Positions 47,221 to 59,859 of a stretch of DNA of 64,000 nt are shown in pieces. Origin of the DNA: Pyrenopolyporus hunteri (Eukaryota; Ascomycota; Sordariomycetes; Xylariales; Hypoxylaceae); assembly GCA_902806595.1 (NCBI GenBank), contig CADCXC010000005.1, positions 1,488,001 to 1,552,000 of the forward strand. The letters are read 5' to 3'. The notes below the pieces were generated by a model. That model saw only the letters and a program-made list of their open reading frames with translations. It was not told the origin of the DNA and made no database searches. Within the stretch, counting starts at the first letter, position 1, and every line of letters begins with the position of its first letter. A program made the translations under genes and the position numbers.

Positions 47221-50125
47221 ATGAAGAAGGTATGTGGATCACCGCGGCCTCATCAATCTCTGCTTTTGGCCTAGCTGACTTAATACATCGCAGCAATGAG
47301 CGAAGACTTGTGGACCATGGATTATTATTATTCAAAACCAAAAGTTTGCAAGTGCATACTACCAAATTTACTTCTACTCCCGCCGGTCAGGAGACCGTGA
47401 CGGAGCCTAACCAGGCTCCGTGAGGATTATGTGGAAACAGCCACGCTCCGAGCCAAGCCCGGCATTGGAATCCCAGGGATACCGGCGCTACGTCTCATTG
47501 ATTGTAGAATTTTCCGGATTGAAACCTGAAACCAAGGATATGCCAAGGATTACGGGAGTGCGACCCAGGATGTAAATGCCTGTGAAGATGAGGATATGCC
47601 AAAGAGAGGGGGGGCATGACGGCCCTTGTGGCCGTGGTGAAAAAGTCGCAATAACTATCGCCCCAGGCGGTAGATTGTTGACGATTTATGACTCAGAGAT
47701 GGAGATGAAGGCAGGAGTTGTCTTTTGTTGAAGGTGGCAATCTGATTGAATAGCACTTGTTGTTATATGTTCCTAGACTAGACAACCTATCTAGAATAGC
47801 GCAGCTATATTTAGAATTATTAGGGTATCCTAGCTAGTACTCAAAAAACTACTATAGTCAAAAGCTTTAGCTGGCTTCCCTTCGGCCATTGACTTGAGGT
47901 ATGGTCCAGGGAGTCACACTCAGTGCCTTTCCTTTTTGTTGATCCTTCCGTCAAGCCCAGAATGAGCATCGCGGTAACTATAGTTAAGAGGTGAGCCCTA
48001 CTCGCCTATTAAGTCTACACAAGCAGTCAAATTGACACATGTGAAATTGCTCTACATCACTCCTTTTTGTTTAGAGGGGTCATAATCTTAAAACTCAGGA
48101 AAAGGTCGTGGGATCCTAGGCTCCTATGGCTCTTAGGGGTGATCGTATAACAAACTGCCTACGGTATTACTGTTAGGTTAGTTTTATATAGCCTTCTCGT
48201 ATCCCGGTATAGTACCTAAGTCTAGGTCATTATTGTATACCGTATATAAGGGAGGTAGGCAGTGGTGCTTGCGAGCGGAAGAGCGAGTACCTTATTTAGC
48301 AGCATTCACGGAGTCTCGCGCTACGTAGTACGTTGGATTTATCGTTAATTAAGTAGGGCTTGAGCGTGTATCAGCTGCTAGGTAACAACTTAAGACGGCG
48401 CTGCGGTGGGAGTTGCCTTCGTGGGGGATGGGGGCGGCTTTGCTAAATGTGAAGCTGTCGTAGCACATTACACCGCGATCCGGGTTTCTGGTTTGCTACG
48501 CAAGCGCTTTATAGATTGACGCCGAATCGGAAAGGTGACCTGTTGCCGCATTTCGCACGTAGTCAGGGAGTGAGGTAACGTATCCTGGAGACAGGCGAGT
48601 GCTTCGAGTTTGTCATACCTACCTATTTCCTCACACACGAGATCTAGTCTAGAGAGTCAACGGATTACATCGGCTTCTAGTCACTAGAAGTCCGAGTTCA
48701 TGTATCAATCAAGGCTCCGGAGGCATTTGAGAGTCACGAAGCGAACCCGTAGTCTGTTTTAGGAAACCCGGTGTGCTCCCCGACAGTTCCTCCATCACAC
48801 CCACCGGCTGGTAAGTAAGGCAGAAAGGGGGAATGGTTGTAAATCCCCCATCATCATGGCGATCGGGAGCGATGAACAAAAGGTCCTCGACACCTTACCT
48901 TACCCCGCGTTCGCCCCGAGTTAGACGTCAAACAAGATGGTGTATGTCTACGGGAAGGCAAGTGTGTGAGGGTAAGTGAGCGAGCGAGCGAATGAGCGAA
49001 TGAGAAAGTGTAGTCCATCCGAAATATCAGTTCAGGAGCAGGTAGAGGAAGGCAAGCAAGCAACCACCTCGGAAAAATAAAGGAGGCGATAAGACTTTAA
49101 AACTCGAATCTGGAGCAGTCTCTCCCTACCTATCCACAAACACAAATTTCTGCGGACCTATCTATTACCTTCATCCCGGCCGCGGGGTGCGTGAAAAGGT
49201 GGGTGAGGTGAGGAATGCGGGTATCCGCATGGAGGCAAGTGTCATGAGAAGTTGGCGACGGTGGTGGTGGAGGGAAGTTTCCCCCTGTCGAGTCGGATTC
49301 CTGTTTCAAAGCACGGTGGAATCCTTCTAGAGCGGAGTTCTTACCCGGGCGCAGCTTAAGTAGACGACGGCTACGGCTATGCGCATAACGCCCTTCCTTC
49401 GGATCCCGATTACTACGCTATGTGGCGGACGCCTTTTCTATTTGTAGCTCCGTTGATTATCGCGCATACGGCCCAAGTACCTAGTCTATTTGACGTTCGT
49501 CGTTTCTTTAAGGTCGTTTCTTTAAGGTCGCACGTCGTGGATTATACGCGAGGAGGATGCTCGAGGCGGATATAGATGTGTGAGAGGTATTTGATGTTTA
49601 CAAGGCGTTTCTGTTTCTCGAGGTGATCGCTTTCCCCTGACGCCTTCAAGCACCCAAGCGTTTTACCGCGGCAGAAATACCCCTTGGTAGCGCCTCCAGG
49701 GCGAGGATAATGGGGTACGGGGGGTGGGCATGGATGAAAAGTGCTTCGATACTAATGATCCGGAAGTTCCTGAGTCGGGTTTGCACAGTCATCGCCAGAA
49801 TTAGAAAAGGCGCTGAAAGAAAGCAATATACCCATGTGGAAGTAGGTGTCCTTTTCAAATTCATATAAGTGAAAACGGGTATCTTATAGTAAAAGTGGTC
49901 TACCCCCCTGATAAAGCCAAATAATAGTCTTTCTCTGGCCCGTATGCTCATAAGAATCCTGTCCTGATCCCGCCGAGTGAACGAATTGCAATCAATGCCC
50001 TTTATAACGTCCACTGAATGAATGAACCACTCCTACCCTGGAGCATGCCGGAACGCCGGTACGAAGGATAATCAAGAAATGGTATTTGCCGTGAAATGAA
50101 CCATAGCGTAAGTTGTCCAGATACG
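47221..50125. other. Intergenic, 2.9 kb, convergent 3' ends
   Basis: I see no gene. A GAGC/GAAT short repeat lies at about 48976-49006, and a duplicated gtcgtttctttaag word at about 49498-49528. An open frame at 49646-50014 (-) lacks an ATG and a family. Confidence 0.5.
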
Positions 50126-51541
50126 CTAATGTAAATTTAGACTAATGGATGCACTCCTTCGTGGCTGAGGAGGCCTTGGGTGATTTTCTTCTCGGTACAT
50201 AATAAAGATAGTGGTCCGGTCTCGAGGTTGTAAGGTTTGTGGTGTTAGATTGTGCTCTCCACTGTCGAAACACGACGCTTTCGGCTCAGGTGGTAAGGGC
50301 TTATTGAGGCAGGCGGGAGGCGGCGCTGGGCGCTGCGGTATGGAGGAGGGTGACGACGATTGGTCAATAAACGTCGTCAAAGACGGCGAGTGTGTTAATG
50401 GCTCCCCGTCATGATCTATAGTAACAGAACGACAATGTATGAGTGGTGCGAATATTCCGGGAAGGTAGCGCGCAAAAAATGGCTTCATTGCGGGAATAGA
50501 AGCACATATCTTGATATCGTGTTAGTGAGAGCTCGTTTTAAACAGAATATAATCATTGACGTACTATACCAAGGTTGAGCTCGATAGCGCTACTAAACCA
50601 AACTATCCATAAATTCCAGACGTCGGGCTCAGTCGTTAATACCCATGTAAAGTAACTCCTTGCGATGCCTGCGGAACTTGCGAGAATACCGGCACCAAAG
50701 AGGAGGATAACCATACTGACTCGCTTAGCCGGCAGATTTAGACTGAGGGCCGCCTTAATAGGAAGAAGCACGACGAGCCAATCGGTAACTGTATTAACCA
50801 TGCTAGCCGCGATCAGATAGGCGTCTCGATCAATACAGTTTAAGGGCCCAGATGTGATCTTCCAGTAATCTGATAGGGGCCTGAGTGCTCGTTAGTAGGC
50901 GATTTTGGGGTTAGTGCTTGTTGACGGACGAACATACATGCATTGAAAAATGCTGACGGTGATAAAAATGAAGCAAATAATTCCAACCACTCCTACTGAT
51001 ACCAATACAGCGATGGTCATACTCCTACCCCCTGAAGCGGTCGTGAGTCGATAGAGTAGGATGAGTATTGACAACTTGGTCAACCCAGTTGTTAGGTCGA
51101 AGAGCATTTGATTGGCAAGTCTTGTACTCTATAAGCTTATATAACCAACTAGAGAGGGAAGCTGAGGCCTTACCTCGCCCGGAGACCGAGTTCGAAGAAT
51201 CTTACTTCAACGTCCCAAGTGTGGCGATTCCACTGGAACCGTTCTTCTGCGACGATACCGATGATTGTGAACGCCGCGGCTGGAAACTACTTAACATCAG
51301 CAAGTGGCATCAATTCTGGTACTCCCAAAACCCGACGTACGTAGGCCAGCAATATAAAAACATCGTCGAGTCCAAAACCCCGTGTTAGACATTTGCGGGC
51401 ATATAGACGAATAGTTAGAGAGACTGTGACAAGAACTACAAGCAATGTGCCAATAATCAGTCCCAAATGCCCACTAGTTTTCGGTTCATCGTGGTTTAGT
51501 GTCGGCCGGCTGGTAGGATCCGTCGTAGTGGGTAGAAGCAT
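50126..51541 (-). CDS. Rhodopsin-domain (PTH11-like) seven-helix membrane receptor, 390 aa
   Basis: There are five exons: 51541-51341, 51286-51206, 51128-50938, 50880-50565 and 50509-50126. All joins keep frame and rebuild the family sequence, for example RLANQMLFDLTTGLTKLSIL, MPLSDYWKITSGPLNC and IELNLGIICASIPAMKPF. The ATG at 51541 is the first true ATG; the open frame upstream begins only with GTG. Helices are visible at about 22-45 (LGLIIGTLLVVLVTVSLTIRL), followed by the FGLDDVF motif, then five or six more up to the ELNLGIICASIPAMKPF end. This is the fungal integral-membrane rhodopsin fold (Pfam PF20684) related to Magnaporthe PTH11 surface sensors, without a CFEM domain. The cytosolic tail of about 100 residues is Pro/Ser-rich. 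The ligand is unknown. The second extracellular loop region is shorter than in many relatives. Confidence 0.88.
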
Positions 51542-53781
51542 TTTGTCATTGAGAGAACGTGTGAGGAGGTTTCTGGGCACTTCTGATATATAATAGCTTG
51601 GAGATTTCACGGGGGTTTGCGCCACTTCCGTTAGATCGGGTAGCCCCGGCTAGCAAAGCTCGGGTCGCCTTGAAGTGACCCAACCTCGGGGTGAAGATGT
51701 AAGATGTTTATAACGTTAAGATTGCCATGTAGTGAGTGAGACCAAGCATAGTCCGTCGCATGGCGTAGGCGAGTCTGGCCCACGCGAATATTCTTGAGCC
51801 AGATGGAAGCTAACACCACAGCACTGCATTTCATGGCTAGGACGCGGGATAAGATTATCGATGAACTTACCCAAGGTAAATAAGGGGTCGCCGCCGTCAA
51901 GTTTTAGGGTTATCGCATACCCGACATGGTCACGACGACCGGGGTCATCGAAGAAGCTCATGACTGATTCTGCTACTTGGAAACGATCCGAAGCAGTCGC
52001 AAGCACCGCTACGTTTCTCGCACCGAAAGCCGGATCCGCTCCTGCCCCCACCACACGGGGGCCAAAATGTGCCAACCGAGAGAGGAGGGAGGAAGATCCT
52101 AGCAACCAAGCTTGTACGTAGGCCGAGAGATGCGAGCCACCTACGACCTACATGAGGGCCTGTCAGCCTAGGGGGGCTTACCAGACGTCGGGATGCAAGA
52201 AATCAGCGATAGGATTTCGACGTATCTCTGTTCGTACAGTTGAGCTCGCCATAGACAGATGACACTTCCTCAGGTAAGTGGGCCTGTACACCTATACAGT
52301 GGTATTAAAAGCAAATATCGACCACGTAGAGCTCTCGAAGACGTATAATGCGTATTATACTCCATAGTGACGCCCTTCGTCGAATGTGTCGACCTGCTAG
52401 GCGGACAGCCGCGCGGATGTGGTGGGACCTTGATCAAATATCATTTTAGCTCGGGTCGTGGGGGTTGGCACCACTCTCTCTCGAGTTACATGGCTTTGGT
52501 AGGATTGAGCCGTCCCGCGACATCGTAGTTGAATGGCGTTTAGCTACCTAGGTACCTTAGGCAGCCGGGAATTAGACTCGTCAGAGCGATGATCCCCGAT
52601 CCCCGGAAGCGCTGAAGTTGTACGGGAAACCGCTTGCAGATCCGAGGTTGCACCGTAGAATGGAGGGCTACAGAACCCAATATATGTTACTGCTCACGTA
52701 TCCGCTCCCCCTGGATTTCGTACATGTACCGTTGAGGGTTAACCCGGTAGGAACTCTCAGGCTGTTAGGAGCACTTATATGCGAAGGGAATCAAGGCCTT
52801 CACTATGTTTGGTGTGCCCTTAGAAACACCTAGGTGACACTAGCCTTGAGAACAATAAGGAGTCCACGATACTTGGGTAGAAATGGTCATAGCAGAGTAC
52901 GTCTCAACATACTCATAAGACTATGATATGAATAGATTCCTAGATATAGGGGCTCGAATTGATCGATCCGGCCGGGCTCGATGGATAGGTACGGTCGAGC
53001 CGATAGGCCTCGAGAACTAGTCATAAAAACGGCTCTTGGTGGTGGTCAGTGACGTACGACGGATACGATACCGGTTCAAGCGCTGCCGCCGATCTGGGAC
53101 GCATGTGCCGAAACGAAAACTTGCAAGCTCCATACCCAAAGTATCTAACAGCCTGGATATGTAGATTGATCGAGGTTTGTGGAACCCAACACCTATGAAG
53201 GTTGGCACACTACCATGTTTCATGGAAGGTTGCAATGGATGATCCTAACTGCTCCTCTAGGGCAAGTTCTCGCGGCTGTTTAAGCCCAGAGTCACAATCG
53301 CACATTGAGTTTAGGTCCCAAGTAATGATTGAACTTCAGACACTTTAGTTAGCGTCTCGGACTTGTGAATCCGAGGATGGAGAGCTAAGTGGAAAAAAAA
53401 ATCTCCTTGTGCGAATTGTGTATTGTGTGTAAGTTCTCGGCGTCAATCAGATTCAATTGGGAGAGATCTGGATTATTATGTTAGGTACCTACATGTAACT
53501 ACCAGGTATTGCATTTACTCAGTCAATTAGATAAGCGGAGAGAGATGTGATTGTGGGCCAGGTACCTGGACGAGATTAGGTAATGTACATGATACTTCAT
53601 ACCCTATCCACTTTTTTTTACTTCGTCAGCCCACAAGAAATTTTGAAATGCGCCGCCAAAATTATAGATTTAATTCTCACCCAAGACTCTCACACAAACG
53701 TCCCCTCCAAGCCGATTCCTCACCACCCGACGAACGCAATAATCCTCACCATTAGAGACTCTCTATTGGAAGACTGTCAAG
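51542..53781. other. Intergenic, 2.2 kb with gene remnant
   Basis: This is upstream DNA of the receptor (-) and RPL10A (+). It contains a coding-like remnant at about 51871-52252 (separate entry) and a tacctaggtacctta word at 52544-52558. RPL10A's leader begins with a T-rich run near 53610. Nothing else is supported. Confidence 0.5.
51871..52252 (-). pseudogene. Possible broken or fragmentary gene
   Basis: On the minus strand an ATG at 52252 opens 23 codons (MASSTVRTEIRRNPIADFLH...) ending at a GTAAGC donor (52181). A second stretch from about 52135 to 51872 reads as protein (GARNVAVLATASDRFQVAES, DHVGYAITLKLDGGDPLFTLG) and ends at a GTAAGT donor (51870). The two do not join in frame with any normal acceptor, and I see no convincing third exon. 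I do not recognise the family. Either a frameshift has broken it, or I have the wrong splice sites. Confidence 0.35.
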
Positions 53782-54649
53782 ATGTCGAAGATCACAGTCG
53801 GTACGTTTACCATTGCAGATTTCTTAACGTTTAATTGCGGCAGAACATGAACATAACTGACCTCTCTACCCCGCTACAGCCGGAGTGCGTTCCAACGTCG
53901 GCGAACTGCTCGACTACTCCCTCAACACCAAGAAGCGCAACTTCCTCGAGACCGTCGAGCTCCAGATCGGCCTCAAGAACTATGACCCCCAGCGTGACAA
54001 GCGTTTCTCCGGCACTATCAAGCTGCCTGCGATCCCTCGCCCCAACATGAGCATCTGGTACGACATCCCGTCCAACTTAAATACCCATTGAGATGACCGA
54101 GTCCGTAATGGCTAACCCATGCGACACAGCATCCTGGGTGACCAGCACGATCTTGACCGTGCCAAGCACGGTGGTGTCGATGCTATGTCTGCTGATGATC
54201 TGAAGAAGCTCAACAAGAACAAGAAGCTCATCAAGAAGCTCGCGCGCAAGTACGACGCCTTCGTTGCTTCCGAGGCTCTGATCAAGCAGATCCCTCGTCT
54301 CCTGGGACCCGGTCTTTCCAAGGGTAAGTTCAGGGTCTTCATGTTGAATAGCACATCGTAAGCGCATGCTAACCGTGTCATCTTAGCCGGTAAATTCCCT
54401 ACGCCTGTCTCCCACTCCGATGACCTTACTGGCAAGATCAACGAAGTCAAGTCTACGATTAAGTTCCAGCTGAAGAAGGTTCTCTGCATGGGTGTTGCCG
54501 TCGGAAACGTCGGTATGACTCAGGATGAGTTGGTCGGCAACATCATGTTAGCCATCAACTACTTGGTCTCGCTGCTGAAGAAGGGCTGGCAGAACGTTGG
54601 TAGCTTGACTATCAAGGCTACCATGTCTCCCCCTAAGCGCCTCTACTAG
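53782..54649 (+). CDS. RPL10A: 60S ribosomal protein uL1 (L10a), 217 aa
   Basis: There are four exons, 53782-53800, 53880-54057, 54130-54323 and 54387-54649; introns are 79, 72 and 63 bases. The first exon is only 19 bases (MSKITV plus one base), a common plan in fungal ribosomal protein genes. The protein is a full-length eukaryotic L10a/uL1: GVRSNVGELLDYSLNTKKRN, LKNYDPQRDKRFSGTIKLP, GGVDAMSADDLKKLNKNKKL, LLGPGLSKAGKFPTPVSH, and the C-terminal SLTIKATMSPPKRLY. It forms the L1 stalk of the large subunit that handles departing tRNA. Length equals the family norm. Codon bias is strong, as in S7. Confidence 0.98.
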
Positions 54650-56083
54650 ATGTGGTCTCAACATGAACAACTTGAGGATGTAGTACAAGTAGTGCTGGTG
54701 TTTAGGTTCCCGTCATTGGGTTCTAGTCACAGCACGCACATATAGCCAATATACGAACCTCAGGGACGATGAGAAACCTAATGCAAATTGTGACTTGTCT
54801 CATAGGGTGACATATGTCCCGGTAGTTGCCCGAGGTTGTAATGGATTCGGTGGTCATCAATATCTTCAGATGTCCAATAGCTTAGGGACTAGCACGCCAG
54901 ACGGCTTTTTCGAGGCCATCTAGCATCGCGTAGCATTCGGAGAACGGTCAAGCTTCCAGTGACCTTAAACACACATAATTCTGCACGAAACTCGAGCTAA
55001 TTTCCCTTTCTGCCTTTGAATTGACAGATTTTGGGGAGCATTTAGCAGTTGCTCTTCGGCCAACACAATAAAGCCATACCATAGCAGGAATATCGTAACT
55101 ACGAAATTAAACATCTCAAAGTGAAAAAAATAGCATGTAGGAAGCACACCACAGCCACGAACCTGGAGGCGCTGTCGTCGGCGGCTGATAAGGAATGGTG
55201 CTTTCAAATCGCTTAAGGAGGCCGGGAACGGAAGGAAACCCATTGAGAATAGATGATAACCCTCAGCAAGCCACCGTAGTGGAGCCTCCGTTTAGAATTA
55301 AATAAACATTTGACGATGTAGATTTAACCCTTACTGATGATGAGGAAAGAAAAGGAAGAAAATTTTCTGAAAGGCGAGGCGCGAGAAAAAGTATTTAAAG
55401 GCCCAGAGGAAAGCGAAGGTGGGGCCGGAATCGAGGGTCGGCTCCCACCCAACTGGCAATCAGAATTGGGTACCCTGGACCCACTTGCTGCGTTAAGTAC
55501 CTATGTACCTGCAAACTTTTATGATTTTTTTTTTTCTCCCCTGGTCCTTAGCTCTTTGCGACCAAATATTTACAGAGGTATCCTTGTGATGCTAATTCGG
55601 ATTGCAAGTTGACGACAACTGACTCATACGGCTAAAAAGTAACCATCGCAGGGATGTCAAGTCACAAGTAACAGAGATGTTTCTCAAAAACCAATAGATT
55701 TGACTTCCTAGTTGTGGTAGATTCTGCTCAACTCCAATCCTTAACAATAGGCCAGGTACCTACCTACTATCTACACGATTCATTCTAGTTTAAAGGTCAT
55801 TCTGCTTGCGGAAATCTATGTTTCAGCTATAAATCGCTATAGATGGCCAACGTAACTCGACCTCTAAACACACGGATCCAACCTTCCAACTCTGCTGCCG
55901 GTCTAATTCTTCTATATCTACCCCGTCAAGATCTTCATCTACCCCATCCATGCACCGTGTCGCTCGATATGCCTAGGCTCCTGATTCCTCTCATCAACGC
56001 CCCTAATAACCAAACTCTTGATGCCCGTTGATATAATGATATATATCCAATGATATCATATATGTGACGATATATAAAAACCC
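54650..56083. other. Convergent 3' gap, 1.4 kb
   Basis: This lies between RPL10A and the NADH pyrophosphatase gene, which end toward each other. A purine-rich run at 55337-55420 and acctacctacta near 55757 are visible. No supported gene. Confidence 0.5.
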
Positions 56084-57368
56084 TCATATCTTCGGTACTG
56101 CATCCAGATAGCCTTTCAGAACAGCTTGTATCAACTGGTTAGCAATAGCCGTATGCGGGGGTAATCTCAAAGCTCCCTCTCTGTACCCAGCCGGGGCCGG
56201 TTCTCCGATACCGCTAACTCCAGTCGTCAAACCCTCTCTCACTTCGTCGAACGTGAACCATTTCGCATCGGTCAACTCTTCGTCGTGGCCGAGATGTATC
56301 GTTTCGCCCCCAGGAGCCGCCTGGCCGATCGCACCGATCATCAGATTGGCGGGGTACGGCCACGGCTGCGAGCTGTGGATCACAACTCGGCCCACCGTCA
56401 CGCCGCTCTCCTCCCAGGTCTCGCGCCGGACCGCTTCCTCGATGGACTCGCCGGGCTCGAGGAATCCGGCGAGCGTGCTGAACCAATGCGGCGGGAAGCG
56501 CTTGTTCCGGCCGAGGAGGAGCTTGGTGCCGTCGGTCGAGACTATCGCCATGATGACGGTGGGATCCGTCCGCGGGAAGGAGAGGTTGCTGATGCCGTGC
56601 CGCGTAGGGCAGTCGGCTCTCTCCTTCGGAGCGCCGCCCTCGGGGACGCCTGCCAGATCCGTCGGCGGACAGACTCGCTTCCAGCCGGCGTTGATGGCTG
56701 TCGTCGGCTGCCCGCAACCACCGCAGAACGGGTTCCGGGCGTGCCAATCGAGCAAGGCGCGGGCTTCCGCATATATCGCCGCTAATTCATAGTGAGTGCA
56801 TTTTCTTTTTTATATATCATAATATATGGTAGTACGTACCTTCAGGGGCGTTCAGTGACATGAGTCTCCTCCCGTCAATAAATGAGACACCGGTGGCCTT
56901 GACAATGTCCACGATGCTCTTAGCCTTATCTGCGATGGGGCCTTTGGGAGTCACATCAATAGCAAAGTAAGGTCTGCCTCTGTAATCGCGATACTCGAAC
57001 CCGGGCTTCTTCTCGTCGATGCCGAGGAATAATATGACGGGCTGCGTAACAGACGAGTTGAAATCCTTGACCTGTTCCTCCTCCGACTTCTTAAAGGGCT
57101 CTTCTCCCGTCAGCGGCACGACTACATCCCTAGTAACGTAAGATAAGTTCGCGGGATCCTTGACGAGCGGTGATAAGTTATCCATGAGCAGGAACGCCGC
57201 GCTCGGGTGGGCGAATGCGGCGCGTAGGAAGCCATAGTCGGTCCTCAGAAACGAGATCCGGTTCAGCGGGCTGCCGCTGAAATAGTTGGCCACCTCGCGG
57301 CCGAATTTCCTCGACAACATCGAGTCGTCTTCAGCGAGCACCGGGAGGGCCGGAATCGCGGTCCCCAT
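56084..57368 (-). CDS. NPY1: NADH pyrophosphatase (Nudix), 408 aa
   Basis: There are two exons, 57368-56840 and 56781-56084 (58-base intron, GTACGT...TTAG). The N-terminal part (1-175) is the NUDIX-like NADH diphosphatase fold. Then comes a zinc ribbon with Cys196, Cys199, Cys214 and Cys234 (CGGCGQPT, GWKRVCP). The Nudix box G-x5-E-x7-REUxEExGU is complete at 282-303 (GFLEPGESIEEAVRRETWEE). The subfamily tag SQPWPYP at 314-320 separates NADH pyrophosphatases from other Nudix enzymes. The enzyme hydrolyses NADH to NMNH and AMP and can act in NAD-cap removal from RNA. Length agrees with fungal members. No C-terminal SKL-type peroxisome signal is seen (the end is VPKI), unlike some yeast relatives. 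Confidence 0.95.
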
Positions 57369-58725
57369 TACGCTTCAACGTTTCTCCCTTAAGGGCGCTT
57401 CCTTTTTTTTTTGGCGAAAGCGTCTCCGGGGCGTTTCTGTTATTGGTGATTTTGGAATTGGGCTCGTTGATAAAGCCCGCAGAATACCAAGGGAGAAGAA
57501 GCAGTTGGGTAACAAAGGTTGGCGCGGGTTTCAGGGTTTTGGAAGCTAGTACGGTATTTATTTAGTATGATAGGTGATAGGTGTTTAATGTTGTGCCTCT
57601 GTGTGTGCAGGTAGGTATGTATCTTAATTGGTAATGCGGAGTCGGGTTTTGCCATGCTTACCCGTACAGATTCTCGATTATTATACCATGCGGGGTTCCG
57701 TCATGATCGCGACAAGCCGGTATACTCTTATTAGTAATTAGAGGCAGATGTGGTGCCCCCGATGCCGATGAACGGCGTTTGCGGCAATAGGATATTACCC
57801 CTTTTCTACTATGGGCTCCCCCGGATTTTATTTACCTGCAGGAACCCACCATGAAGGGTCCCAATGCTTCACATGCCATACCTAATAGGGGAGACGTGGT
57901 AATTTTTATATTTTTGTAATCATTCTATATCTCCTCACTATCTATAGATATCTGTTCTAACTTTAAGGGTAGATCGGGCTTTCGAATTCGAGGGGGTGGT
58001 GTAAAGACTAATTATATCTCGGAAAAGCCGAGCCAGTCCTGTCCTTTAAGGTGGCGTAATAATTACAAGTTACCTTACTACGCAGCCGGGTACTGTACCT
58101 ATAATATCATGCATCGTCCATGTAAATTATATAGAGGCAAATGTACTCGACGTATGCAGGTAGTACTGAGATCTTACCTAAGACCTCTTTTATACATGTA
58201 TACGCATATGCAAGTATCTCATAAAATACATTTATACATAGGTACCTACCTATACATAGCAGGCAGGCTCTCTACCCCGAGCGCCTTTCAGGAAATCTCG
58301 CTCGAGATTAGGTGTAACCGCAGCCCTATCGGCGCTGAACTGGAAGGTGGTTCCGGTTCGCCAGTCCCCGCAGAATGCACGAATGTGGGGTGTGAAACCT
58401 CGAGCGTCATCGGGTTGGGGGTCTAGCAGCTAACCTAGAAACAGTAAATTTTAACGCTCCGGGGCGTTTGCGCAACCTTCCAACTTCATCGTCTCATGAA
58501 AATTCCTCTCGCGGGCAACGCAATCCGTCTGTAGCCCATACTTTGTAGTTTTAAGATTCCATTATCTTCTCACTCTTTTGCCCCGCCTGTGCTATGACTG
58601 TATCATATTCTATCAAGATCTTTTCTACATATCCTTAGCGTAAGAGCTTGACGGCTGACGGTTGACGTCGATTCTGTTACTTCATCTCATCCTTCTTTAC
58701 TCTTTAGACTCTCCCTACGTACGGA
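57369..58725. other. Intergenic, 1.4 kb, divergent promoters
   Basis: This is shared upstream DNA of the NADH pyrophosphatase (-) and PQ-loop (+) genes. It includes AT-rich and taggtacctacctat words at about 58240-58255. No supported gene. Confidence 0.5.
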
Positions 58726-59859
58726 ATGGCCCCTCCCACGCAGCCCCTGAACCTCGACGTCGAGGCCATATCAGGTATTTGCGGGTGAGAACACACAATT
58801 GATAGACACCTAATTATCATACTATAAACATAAGCTAATATTTCCATATTCTGCAGCTCCATCTCGATTGCGGCCTGGGTCGTCGTCTTCTCCCCCCAGA
58901 TCATAGAAAACTTCCGACGGAGCTCCGCCGACGGCCTGTCCGTTCCCTTTATCATCCTTTGGCTCCTCGGAGATGTCTTCAATATACTCGGCGCGGTTCT
59001 TCAAGGCGTTCTACCGACAATGCTCATCCTAGCCATTTACTACACGATAGCCGATTTCGTTCTGTTAGCGCAGTGCTTCTATTACAAGGGATTCACTTGG
59101 AAGGACGAACTCCCACCCCCGGTACCGAAAACACCCGACGTTGTTGTTAGTGAGCCCACCGAAAGAACGGGATTGTTAAACGGTCACCTTGGCGAGAGGG
59201 AAAGAAGAGGTAGTGGGTGGTCTCACCTGAGTCCGGCTGTGCCAATGGTGTCGGAACCCCCGGTCACGCCCCCGCCTACGCCGACGAAATTGCAATCAAT
59301 CGTCTGGAATTCGGTGGCCGTTCTTATGGTCTGCGTGGCCGGTATAGTTGGATGGTTGCTCAGCAGACAATATTCGACCGGCCAGCCTGGTTCGCCTACT
59401 GACGATGCTCTCCCTTCGTTTGATATTTGGGGCCAAATCTTCGGTTGGCTCTGCGCCATTCTCTACCTTGGATCGAGACTCCCTCAATTGCTGCTCAATT
59501 GGCGTCGCAAATCAACCGAGGGGGTGAGCATCCTATTCTTCCTCTTCGCTTGTCTTGGAAACCTAACCTACGTTCTTTCCATCTTCGCCTACGAGCCTCA
59601 CTGTAACGAATCACACTGCGAGTCGGGCGAGGCAGGTAGGATATATGGGAGGTATATACTTGTCAATCTCTCGTGGCTAGCTGGTAGCCTAGGAACGTTG
59701 CTCCTGGATTTAGGTATATTCGCCCAATTCTTCATCTACAGTAAAGACGAATCTGTTTATGGAGACGGCGAGGCGATCGAAGACGGAGAATCCGCCATGG
59801 ATGAACGGCGACTGGACGACCGGCCGCTCTTGGAACGTGCCGGCTCGGGGCTTCCATAG
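58726..59859 (+). CDS. PQ-loop vacuolar amino-acid transporter (Ypq/PQLC2 type), 353 aa
   Basis: There are two exons, 58726-58784 and 58857-59859 (72-base intron, GTGAGA...CTGCAG). Two PQ-loop motifs are present: SPQIIENFRRSSADGLS at 32-48 and SRLPQLLLNWRRKSTEG at about 226-242. Seven membrane helices are visible, with a hydrophilic loop of about 75 residues between helices 3 and 4 that holds a Pro-rich PVTPPPTPT stretch. An acidic dileucine ERTGLL at 122-127 suits AP-3 sorting to the vacuole. Yeast Ypq1-3 and human PQLC2 export Lys/Arg from vacuoles or lysosomes; that role is inferred from the family. The C-terminal tail is acidic with a second leucine pair (DDRPLLE). Length is normal and both motifs are intact. 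Confidence 0.93.

Noticed and set aside
49646..50014. 122-codon frame on the minus strand
   Set aside because: It begins with GTG rather than ATG, and the composition is not protein-like enough without further support.
56214..56792. Open frames of 166-179 codons over the NADH pyrophosphatase exon 2
   Set aside because: Shadow frames; the Nudix frame contains the complete Nudix box and SQPWPYP tag.
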